Below, in pieces: positions 7,119 to 13,376 of a DNA stretch of 18,587 nucleotides. Each line of letters opens with the position of its first letter. Position 1 is the stretch's first letter. Under the pieces are notes generated by a model that did no database searches, was not told the origin of the DNA, and was given only the letters and a program-made list of their open reading frames with translations. The position numbers and the translations under genes were made by a program. Origin of the DNA: Comamonadaceae bacterium (GTDB taxonomy: Bacteria > Pseudomonadota > Gammaproteobacteria > Burkholderiales > Burkholderiaceae_C); contig JAIXXW010000380.1 in the NCBI GenBank assembly GCA_027490555.1, positions 1 through 18,587 of the forward strand. Reading direction: 5' to 3'.

Positions 7119-8336
7119 ATGAGAGAGGATGACTTTGACCGCGGGCTGGCGCAGCGGCGCAGCGTGTTGGGTCATGAATGGGTGGAGAAAGCCACCGCTG
7201 GCGCCACGGCATTCACCGCCCAGTGGCAGGAATTCATCACCCGCACCGCCTGGCACGCTGTTTGGGGGCACGAGGGCCTGGACACCGAGACCCGACGTTT
7301 GCTCGCCATGACATCGATGCTGGCTTTGGGGCGCTGGGAAGAATTTGAGATGCATGTCCATGCGGCACTCAAGGCCGGCATGCCCGAATCATCGCTGCAG
7401 GACATGCTTCGCCTGGCGGCCGTCTACTGTGGTGTCCCCGCCGCCAACAACGGTTTTCGCATCGCAGCACAGGCCTTGGTTGCGCAAGGACGCCCATCGC
7501 CACCTCAGCCACTGACGCCCGAGTGGCGTGAGCGAAGCTTTCAGACCTTCAGCCAACCGCAAACCCAACTGCGGGTGCAAGGGCCGGAGACAGGTCGGCC
7601 TGTGGTCCTGTGCCATGCGCTGGGACTGGATCTGACGATGTGGACAGGGCTGGCGCGTCACCTGGCTGCGCAAGGTCATGCGGTGTTGCGTTACGACCTG
7701 CAGGGCCATGGGGCATCTTTGATGGGGGATGCCGTCGGCATCGACGCGCTGGTTGAAGATGCTGCACGCGTGGTTCAGGAGTGGGGCCGCGGTCCGGTGG
7801 TGTTCGTTGGACTCTCCTTGGGCGGAATGGTGGCCCAAGGCCTGGCCATCCGTCACCCCCAGCTGGTGAGCGCGTTGGTGCTGGCCAACACCGCTGCAGG
7901 CTACCCTGAGGCTGCACGTGCGGCTTTCAAGTCGCGTGCAGCCTTGGTGCGCAAGAGCGGCATGGCCGGTGTGATCGACGAAGTGCTGCCGCGCTACCTG
8001 TCGTCTGCCTTCATGCAACGCGAGCCTGAAGCTGCAGCGGCTTTGCGCGCCCAACTGCTGCGTTGCCCATCCGCGGGCTACGCAGCCTGCTGTGAGGCCC
8101 TCGCCACAGTCGACTGGCACGACAGCTTGGACCACATCAGGGTTCCCACATGGGTCGTTTCCGGCGCCCATGACCAGGCTTCACCCACGGCCTTGCAGCA
8201 AGCGCTGGTGCAGGGCATTCGGGATGCACAGCACTCGGTTTTGCCCTGTGCCCATTTGCCGACTTTGGAAGCACCTGTGGAATTCATGCAGCAGCTGGAC
8301 AGATTCCTGGCCCATGCCATGGGCCTTGACCGGTGA
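7119..8336 (+). CDS. fused carboxymuconolactone decarboxylase (N-terminal) and enol-lactone hydrolase-like alpha/beta hydrolase (C-terminal)
   Basis: The 405-residue product has two domains. Residues 1-125 match gamma-carboxymuconolactone decarboxylase (PcaC): RRSVLG near 13, FITRTAWHAVW near 39, the EEFEMHVHAALKAG stretch with H79 and H81, and AVYCGVPAAN (101-110). Residues 145-402 form an alpha/beta hydrolase like 3-oxoadipate enol-lactonase (PcaD), with nucleophile S233 in GLSLGG, D352 in VSGAHDQ and H379 in PCAHLPTLEAP. Together the domains could decarboxylate a carboxylactone and then open the enol-lactone. The known PcaL fusions of actinobacteria have the hydrolase first and the decarboxylase last; here the order is reversed. 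A strong GGGAGG (7109-7114) precedes the ATG. There is no frameshift between domains. Activity on protocatechuate-derived intermediates is inference. Confidence 0.9.
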   Translation: MREDDFDRGLAQRRSVLGHEWVEKATAGATAFTAQWQEFITRTAWHAVWGHEGLDTETRRLLAMTSMLALGRWEEFEMHVHAALKAGMPESSLQDMLRLAAVYCGVPAANNGFRIAAQALVAQGRPSPPQPLTPEWRERSFQTFSQPQTQLRVQGPETGRPVVLCHALGLDLTMWTGLARHLAAQGHAVLRYDLQGHGASLMGDAVGIDALVEDAARVVQEWGRGPVVFVGLSLGGMVAQGLAIRHPQLVSALVLANTAAGYPEAARAAFKSRAALVRKSGMAGVIDEVLPRYLSSAFMQREPEAAAALRAQLLRCPSAGYAACCEALATVDWHDSLDHIRVPTWVVSGAHDQASPTALQQALVQGIRDAQHSVLPCAHLPTLEAPVEFMQQLDRFLAHAMGLDR

Positions 8337-8340
8337 CCCT

Positions 8341-8398
8341 CGTGCGGGCACGGGCATGCGTCCGGCGCCACCGACGCTGCGGGCCCCAGCGCAGGCCC
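8341..8398. other. GC-rich inverted repeats after the lactonase-fusion gene
   Basis: The palindrome CGTGC-GG-GCACG (8341-8352) and a second dyad, GGGCC (8381-8385) with GGCCC (8394-8398), follow the operon's last stop codon at 8336. No T-run follows. They may end or process the operon transcript before lysR, but neither is a convincing intrinsic terminator. Confidence 0.3.
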
Positions 8399-8454
8399 CT
8401 TGTGGAGTCCAATAACCCCATGGTTTTTTGAATACCGTGAGCGACGGGAACTGC

Positions 8455-8463
8455 TGATATCAT
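8455..8463 (+). promoter_or_regulatory. candidate extended -10 promoter of the LysR gene
   Basis: TGATATCAT contains TG-N-TATCAT, an extended -10 with 5 of 6 matches in the hexamer, inside an AT-rich island (8424-8475) that contrasts with the GC-rich surroundings. No good -35 is required for this class. The leader to the chosen start is about 95 nt. Confidence 0.4.
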
Positions 8464-8566
8464 TTTTTCAATTCAGCGCATGGCTTTGCCATGGTCAAGC
8501 CGCCATGTGCCCCTTGGGGCATGCACCAACGGCCCCGTCTTTTTTCCCTTCTCACGCCAAGCAGCC

Positions 8567-9514
8567 ATGAACCTGCAGAAACTGGACCTCAACCTCCTCG
8601 TTGCGCTCAACGTGCTGTTGACGGAGCAAAGCGTGACACGGGCAGCACAGCGCATTTTTTTGAGCCAGCCTGCCATGAGTGGCGCGCTGACGCGTTTGCG
8701 CGAGCATTTTCAGGACGAGTTGATCACCCGGGTCGGTCGCTCCATGGTGCTGACGCCGTTCGGTGCCCAATTGGCGCCTCAGGTTTCGGAATTGCTGGCC
8801 CGCATTGGGCATGTGATCGGTCATCGGCCCTTCTTTGACCCCATGCATTCGGACCGTGAATTCGTGATCGTGACCTCCGAATACCTGCTGGCTGTTTTCA
8901 TGCCGCATGTGACGGCACGTTTGGCCGCCGAAGCGCCCGGGGTGACCCTGAACCTCCAACTCAGGAGCCAGGACCATGAGCAGCGCATGCTCACAGGCCA
9001 GATTGACATGGCCTTGACCATCAGTGGCTTGGCCTTGCCGGCCCACCCCACCACACCGCTGTTTCTGGATGAATATGTGTGTGTGGCTTGGCAGGGCAAC
9101 ACACGCATTGGCCAGCAACTCACACTGGAAGACTTTCTGGCGTCCAGCCATGCGGTCAGGCTGATGCCCCGCGACCACTCGTTCACCCTCGAAGAAGTTT
9201 GGCTGAACGCACAAGGTCACCGACGCAAGGTGGCGCTCAGGGTTCCCACTTTCGATGCTTTGCCTCGGCTCATTGTGGGCACGCATTTGATTGCGCCCAT
9301 GCAGCGGCGCCTGGCCGAAATCAGTGCCCAGAGTCAGCCGATCAGGATCTTGCCGCATCCGGCGAACATCCCACCCCTGGTGGCGGTCTTGCAATGGCCT
9401 TCGTTCCGTGAAAACGATCCTGGCAATCAGTGGCTCCGGTGGTTGTTTCAGGACACCGCGCTCAAGCTGTTCGGTCCGCCGCCGTCACTGCCGGTGACGC
9501 ATGCCAAGCCTTGA
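8567..9514 (+). CDS. LysR-type transcriptional regulator
   Basis: The start at 8567 gives 315 residues and begins with the family-typical MNLQKLDLNLLVALNVLL; an upstream in-frame ATG at 8480 would add 29 residues unlike the family. Residues 1-65 form the winged helix-turn-helix: SVTRAAQRIFLSQPAMSGALTRLRE, then DELITRVGRSMVLTPFG. The rest, about residues 90-305, is the periplasmic-binding-like effector domain. The N-terminus resembles the NodD/NahR-like group, which responds to aromatic inducers. The gene lies in the middle of the catabolic island, downstream of the dioxygenase operon and convergent with the monooxygenase gene (17-bp gap). It is the only regulator seen in the window and the best candidate to bind the repeated CGAT-N7-ATCG sites. 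Its own upstream region has no copy of that site. Confidence 0.92.
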   Translation: MNLQKLDLNLLVALNVLLTEQSVTRAAQRIFLSQPAMSGALTRLREHFQDELITRVGRSMVLTPFGAQLAPQVSELLARIGHVIGHRPFFDPMHSDREFVIVTSEYLLAVFMPHVTARLAAEAPGVTLNLQLRSQDHEQRMLTGQIDMALTISGLALPAHPTTPLFLDEYVCVAWQGNTRIGQQLTLEDFLASSHAVRLMPRDHSFTLEEVWLNAQGHRRKVALRVPTFDALPRLIVGTHLIAPMQRRLAEISAQSQPIRILPHPANIPPLVAVLQWPSFRENDPGNQWLRWLFQDTALKLFGPPPSLPVTHAKP

Positions 9515-9531
9515 GGTGTCTGTGTTGTGCG

Positions 9532-10665
9532 TCAGATGGGCTCGCGCAGCAACTCCAATGTCCGGGTGCTGAGGCCGACGATGTCTTCGTTCGGGTCTGG
9601 GCGGTTGTCCCAGGCTTGCAATTGCCATCGACCGATTTGCAGGGAATTCTCGATGATCATCCGACAGCGCGCATAGCGACGCTGGGTGAAACTGTGCAAA
9701 GCGTTTTGCATGCCATCGACATGCACCAGGGACTCGGTCAGCACGACCGCGTCCTCAAAGGCCATGGACGCGCCCTGTGCGGTGTGCGGCGTGGTCGCAT
9801 GTGCCGCATCGCCCAAGAGCACGACCCGTCCTGAATGCCATGGTGGCGGCATCAGCATCGGCTCCAGGGGGCTGTAAACAATGGCCTCGGAGGGGGGCAG
9901 GTCCTGGGCCAGCTCCTGGATCAGTCCGCCATATCCCGACAGGCGTTCGGCCAGCAGTTCCCGAAGTTTTGAGCGCGCCATGCGTGGATTCCCGGGCTCT
10001 GCCACCAGCAACAACAGGTACATCTTCTGGGCGTTCAAGGGGATCAAGCCAGCCTGTGTCTTGGCACCCCGGTACATCACCGCACAGGTGATATCCTGCG
10101 GGCGCGCTGCCGTGAAGCGCCAACAGGATTGGCCCATGTACAGAGGTTCTGGGTGACCTGGAAACACCATGTTGCGGATTTGTGAGCGCAAGCCGTCTGA
10201 ACCCACGACCAGATCGTGGCACGAGGCGGTGCCGTCATCCAGGGTCACGTGGACCCGGTCCGGCTCTTGGACCAGTGACTGGACTTTCACGCCGAGCCGC
10301 ACCTCCACACCCAGCCGAAGTGCCTCATCCCGAAGTATCTGGTGCAGCACGGGCCGCAGCATGCCGGTGGATGCCGCAAACCTCTCGTTGGACAGATTGG
10401 GTTTGGTGCGCTCGCGGACCAAAACACCGTTGTGGTCACAGTAGCGCGTCGTGGAGTAGGGAAAACCGGCTTCAAGGCATCGCTCTGCCAGACCCAGACT
10501 GTCGAGTGCGCGCAGCGCATTGGACTGCAGGATGATGCCCACGCCATACACCCCCCACTCGGGGTTGGCCTCGACGATCCGGGGCTGCCAGCCTTGTCGT
10601 GCCAGCGCGATGGACAAGGACAGGCCTGCAACACCACCGCCAACGATCAGAATGTTTTTTCCCAT
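9532..10665 (-). CDS. FAD-dependent aromatic monooxygenase (class A, PHBH/UbiH-like)
   Basis: The ATG at 10665 gives 377 residues, starting directly with the Rossmann strand and the GGGVAG FAD loop (9-14); the frame is open further upstream but that part has no family similarity. The DG motif (VVGSDGLRS, D157) and the GD motif (VVLLGDAAHATTP, G285-D286) follow in the expected order, so both FAD-contact and NAD(P)H-linked signatures are intact. Such enzymes hydroxylate phenols or aromatic acids, sometimes with decarboxylation, to give ring-cleavage substrates. It is divergent from the amidohydrolase gene. Its candidate promoter lies at 10709-10737, with the operator immediately upstream. The likely role is to produce the diol used by the VOC dioxygenase (inference). 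Confidence 0.9.
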   Translation of the reverse strand: MGKNILIVGGGVAGLSLSIALARQGWQPRIVEANPEWGVYGVGIILQSNALRALDSLGLAERCLEAGFPYSTTRYCDHNGVLVRERTKPNLSNERFAASTGMLRPVLHQILRDEALRLGVEVRLGVKVQSLVQEPDRVHVTLDDGTASCHDLVVGSDGLRSQIRNMVFPGHPEPLYMGQSCWRFTAARPQDITCAVMYRGAKTQAGLIPLNAQKMYLLLLVAEPGNPRMARSKLRELLAERLSGYGGLIQELAQDLPPSEAIVYSPLEPMLMPPPWHSGRVVLLGDAAHATTPHTAQGASMAFEDAVVLTESLVHVDGMQNALHSFTQRRYARCRMIIENSLQIGRWQLQAWDNRPDPNEDIVGLSTRTLELLREPI

Positions 10666-10708
10666 GTGCCGCCCAAGAATGCGAAGCCGATCCGATTCGC
10701 CATGGCTT

Positions 10709-10737
10709 ATCCTAGGTGCGGATCTGTCGAATGGAAA
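10709..10737 (-). promoter_or_regulatory. candidate promoter of the FAD monooxygenase gene
   Basis: On the minus strand, TTTCCA (10737-10732) and TAGGAT (10714-10709) are separated by 17 bases; each matches consensus at 4 of 6 positions. Weak hexamers fit a promoter needing an activator. The operator dyad is centred 19 bp upstream of the -35, exactly as at the dioxygenase operon. Confidence 0.45.
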
Positions 10738-10774
10738 ATTGTTCGTCCCGATACAACCAATCGGGCGAACCAAT
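10738..10774. promoter_or_regulatory. long imperfect inverted repeat holding operator copy 2 (CGAT-N7-ATCG, 10749-10763)
   Basis: The left arm ATTGTTCGTCCCGAT (10738-10752) and right arm AATCGGGCGAACCAAT (10759-10774) pair almost throughout, with one unpaired base per arm. The core CCCGAT-N7-ATCGGG is a perfect 6-bp dyad. The site sits in the 364-bp divergent region between the monooxygenase and amidohydrolase genes, directly upstream of the monooxygenase -35. Its symmetry, position and recurrence favour a DNA operator over a transcript hairpin. A second dyad, GATCCG (10689-10694)/CGGATC (10719-10724), flanks the -10. Confidence 0.65.
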
Positions 10775-10967
10775 GAAAAGTCGCGCCACCCACAACGCCA
10801 GATCGATGATGGGTGGCCCATAATGGACCATCCAGCATCGTGATCGGGTTTGGGGCGCTTTGCGCATGCTGTGGCGCTCTGGCCAACTGGGTGGCGGCTT
10901 GGACAGGTCATGGTGCAATGGCGCCAGCAAATGGTCGTCTGCCCCAGCACCGGCACCGCTGACGGGT

Positions 10968-10997
10968 TTGAAACATCGAACAAGCGACGCATCTCAT
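10968..10997 (+). promoter_or_regulatory. candidate promoter of the amidohydrolase gene
   Basis: TTGAAA (10968-10973) and TCTCAT (10992-10997) are 18 bases apart, with 4 of 6 matches each. Transcription would begin about 25 nt before the start codon, leaving room for the AAGAGG ribosome binding site at 11017-11022. Between 10775 and 10967 I see no other defined element. Confidence 0.35.
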
Positions 10998-11029
10998 TTC
11001 AGAATCCCCTCATGACAAGAGGCCATGGC

Positions 11030-12130
11030 ATGACTGAAGAAATTTTCACCTGCGGGATCACTTCCGCAGCCCAACCCGGCACCCGCCTTGTGCATGGCCA
11101 CCGGTCTTTGGTGATCGACATGCATTGCCACATGCTGGTGACCCAGGCCGAAGAAGCCGCCCTGCCTCACCGTCCCAAGGTGCCAGAACCCACCCAGCGC
11201 TTTTCTTCACCCGAGTCTCGGCAGGTCAGTGGCGAGATGCTGGCTCGGATCCGCGAGCGGATCACGGGCGTGGACCGCCGCCTGGCTGAAATGGACGCTG
11301 CCGGCATCGACATTCAGGTGCTCTCTCCAGCGCCGAACCACTATTGCTACTGGGCCGAGGAAGAGCTGGGTCTGGAGCTGGCCCGCTGTGTGAACAACCA
11401 CCTCGCCGAGGTGGCTGCTTCTCATCCCGACAGGCTGATGGCTTTTGCCACAGTGCCTCTGCAATCGCCCCGGTCAGCGGTGGCCGAGCTGCAGCGCTGT
11501 GTCAGAGACCTGGGCATGCGTGGTGTCGAAATTTCCTCCAATGTCAACGGTGAAGAGCTTTCCGATCCGCGATTTCGCCCTTTTTTCGCGGCGGCCGAAG
11601 AACTCGGTGTGGTGGTTTTCATGCACCCCTCGGGGTTCACCGGTGGTGAGCGGCTGTCGAACTACCACCTGAACAATGTGATCGGCAACCCTCTGGACAC
11701 CACCGTGGCGCTCTCCCACCTGATCTTCAGTGGGACCCTGGACCGCTATCCTGGTTTGAAGCTTTTGCTCGCGCATGGCGGTGGCTTGATGCCGGCCTAT
11801 TCGGGCCGCTTTGACCATGCCCATCACGCCAGGAGGGACTGCAGGCACTGCCAGCACCCCCCCAGCCATTACTTGCGTCGCACGTTTTTTGACACGGTGG
11901 TTTTCGACCCAGAACAGCTTCGCTTCCTGGTTCGCCAATTTGGCGCTTCTCAGCTCTTGGCAGGCACCGACTTTCCTTATGACATGGAAGAGGCCGCCTT
12001 GATCGATTTTGTGTGCCGTGCAGGGCTGACGGACACCGAGACACGCGACATCCTGGGCATGAACGCTGCGCATTTGTTAGGCCTTGACCCTGAGCAGGCG
12101 ATGGCGCGCGCACGGGGGGCACGGCCTTGA
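11030..12130 (+). CDS. ACMSD-like amidohydrolase (Amidohydrolase_2 family decarboxylase/hydrolase)
   Basis: The ATG at 11030 is chosen because AAGAGG lies 7 bases before it; the frame is open further upstream. The 366-residue TIM-barrel protein has the metal and catalytic set H32-x-H34 (DMHCHM), H199 (MHPSGF), H249 (LAHGGGLMPAYSGR) and D314 (GTDFPYD). Its closest recognisable relative is 2-amino-3-carboxymuconate-6-semialdehyde decarboxylase: the order HP, IGNPLDTT, AHGGG-x-x-P-x-x-x-GR, then GTDFP follows ACMSD. The family removes carboxylates from ring-opened or aromatic acids, and some members hydrate or hydrolyse. A His/Cys/Arg-rich loop (HAHHARRDCRHC, 263-274) follows the AHGGG motif. 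It is divergent from the monooxygenase gene. A role in decarboxylating a ring-cleavage product is inferred. Confidence 0.88.
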   Translation: MTEEIFTCGITSAAQPGTRLVHGHRSLVIDMHCHMLVTQAEEAALPHRPKVPEPTQRFSSPESRQVSGEMLARIRERITGVDRRLAEMDAAGIDIQVLSPAPNHYCYWAEEELGLELARCVNNHLAEVAASHPDRLMAFATVPLQSPRSAVAELQRCVRDLGMRGVEISSNVNGEELSDPRFRPFFAAAEELGVVVFMHPSGFTGGERLSNYHLNNVIGNPLDTTVALSHLIFSGTLDRYPGLKLLLAHGGGLMPAYSGRFDHAHHARRDCRHCQHPPSHYLRRTFFDTVVFDPEQLRFLVRQFGASQLLAGTDFPYDMEEAALIDFVCRAGLTDTETRDILGMNAAHLLGLDPEQAMARARGARP

Positions 12131-12176
12131 TGTCGAGCGCCCCAAGCCGACTCAGGCCCTGGGCACCGGGACCGTC

Positions 12177-13145
12177 TCACTGAGACTCTGCAGCGCCACT
12201 GTCTTTGACGATGCGGGACCAGCGCGAATGCTCAGCACGGATGAACCGATCGAGCTCGTCGACGGACATCTGAAGCGGCTCATCGGGGGCGATGGCGGAA
12301 GCAAAAGTCGGGTTGGCTGTGACGGCCTGCAGCGCTTTGCGAAGTGCATCCAGCCTGGCCGGTGGCGTGCCAGCGGGCGCCATCACCGCGTTCCAGATGG
12401 TCAGTTCGTAACCAGGGACTCCCGCATCGTGGATCGAGGGCCAGTCGGGCATGTTGGGAAAACGGGAACGGCTCGTCGCACCGAGCACCCGCACCTTGCC
12501 CGAAGCACTGAGTGACACATAATTGCCAGCCGCATCGATCAGCATGTCGATCCGATCGCCCAGCAAATCGGTCTGGGCCGCAGCGGAGCCCCGGTAAGGA
12601 ATGTGCAGCAGATCAATGCCCGCCATGGACGCCAGCATGGCACCCGCGAGATGGCTGGAGGTGCCAACGCCAGCCGATCCGTAACTGAGTTTGCCTGGGT
12701 TGGCCTTGGCGCGCGCGATCAGCTCTCCCACCGTGCGGACCTGCAGACCCGGACGCACGGCGAGCACATTGGTGGTCCGTGACCCGCCGCCAACAGGCAC
12801 CAGATCTTTCAAGGAGTCGTAGGGGATTTGCTTGTAAATGTGCGGGTTGATGACCAGCGTCCCCATGGCCCCCATCAGCAGGGTATGCCCATCGCGCGGG
12901 GCGTTCAAAACCGCCTGCACACCGACCACACCCCCTGCACCTGTGATGTTTTCAACGATCACGGTGCCCTTGAGCTGTTCGCTCATGCGGTCGGCAATCT
13001 GGCGAGCCAGTTTGTCGAAAGAGCTGCCAGCCTGGAACGGAACGACCAGGCGAATCTGTCGTTCAGGAAAAGCCTGGGCGGGCCCCGCCAGCAGGGATAT
13101 CGCCAAAGCCAAGGTACCGGCTACGCCGAATGCGATGCGTTTCAT
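12177..13145 (-). CDS. Bug-type tripartite tricarboxylate transporter substrate-binding protein
   Basis: The 322-residue protein begins with a signal peptide, MKRIAFGVAGTLALAISLLA followed by GPAQA, so the mature protein should be periplasmic. Bug-family hallmarks follow: RQIRLVVPFQAGSSFDKLAR, GAGGVVG, the YGSAGVGTSSHLAG stretch and LLHIPYRGSAAAQTDLLG. Such receptors bind carboxylates, often aromatic acids in Burkholderiales, for a TctA/TctB-type membrane pair; no such pair is in the window. GGAG (13156-13153) lies 7 bases before the ATG. A minus-strand -10 candidate TAACAT (13187-13182) would place operator copy 3 over the -35. It is convergent with the amidohydrolase (46-bp gap) and divergent from the FAH-like gene. 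The ligand is probably the island's growth substrate (inference). Confidence 0.93.
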   Translation of the reverse strand: MKRIAFGVAGTLALAISLLAGPAQAFPERQIRLVVPFQAGSSFDKLARQIADRMSEQLKGTVIVENITGAGGVVGVQAVLNAPRDGHTLLMGAMGTLVINPHIYKQIPYDSLKDLVPVGGGSRTTNVLAVRPGLQVRTVGELIARAKANPGKLSYGSAGVGTSSHLAGAMLASMAGIDLLHIPYRGSAAAQTDLLGDRIDMLIDAAGNYVSLSASGKVRVLGATSRSRFPNMPDWPSIHDAGVPGYELTIWNAVMAPAGTPPARLDALRKALQAVTANPTFASAIAPDEPLQMSVDELDRFIRAEHSRWSRIVKDSGAAESQ

Positions 13146-13199
13146 GCGTTGTCTCCGTTGCGCTCTTGTGGAATGTCCAAGATGTTAGGGCAGCGATGG

Positions 13200-13214
13200 C
13201 GATCAGGCCAATCG
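13200..13214. promoter_or_regulatory. candidate operator CGAT-N7-ATCG, copy 3 (Bug/FAH-like divergent region)
   Basis: The sequence is CGAT-CAGGCCA-ATCG, in the 231-bp region between the divergent Bug receptor and FAH-like genes. Unlike copies 1 and 2 it has no well-placed -35/-10 pair at the 19-bp spacing. It may overlap the Bug -35, which would suggest a different mode of control. A further CGAT-rich stretch lies at 13275-13301. Confidence 0.5.
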
Positions 13215-13376
13215 ATTTGGTGGATGAATGGGATTTCCCGGACCGATGTCATCTGGGCTCACATCCGGTGCGGTGATCGAATCGATCGGTTCAAACGATG
13301 AACGAGCCCCTCTGGTGGCGCTAAGATGGACCGGACAGCCGTCCATCCCGGACGCGCCCTGCACAAAGTCCTCACC

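Noticed and set aside
6130..7212. A 360-codon minus-strand frame opposite the MBL gene
   Set aside because: Low-complexity His/Gln/Gly-rich translation; the plus-strand frame encodes a complete MBL protein with ribosome binding site.
8480..8566. Longer N-terminus for the LysR protein
   Set aside because: The 29 extra residues are unlike LysR N-termini, while MNLQKLDLNLL at 8567 is the standard family start.
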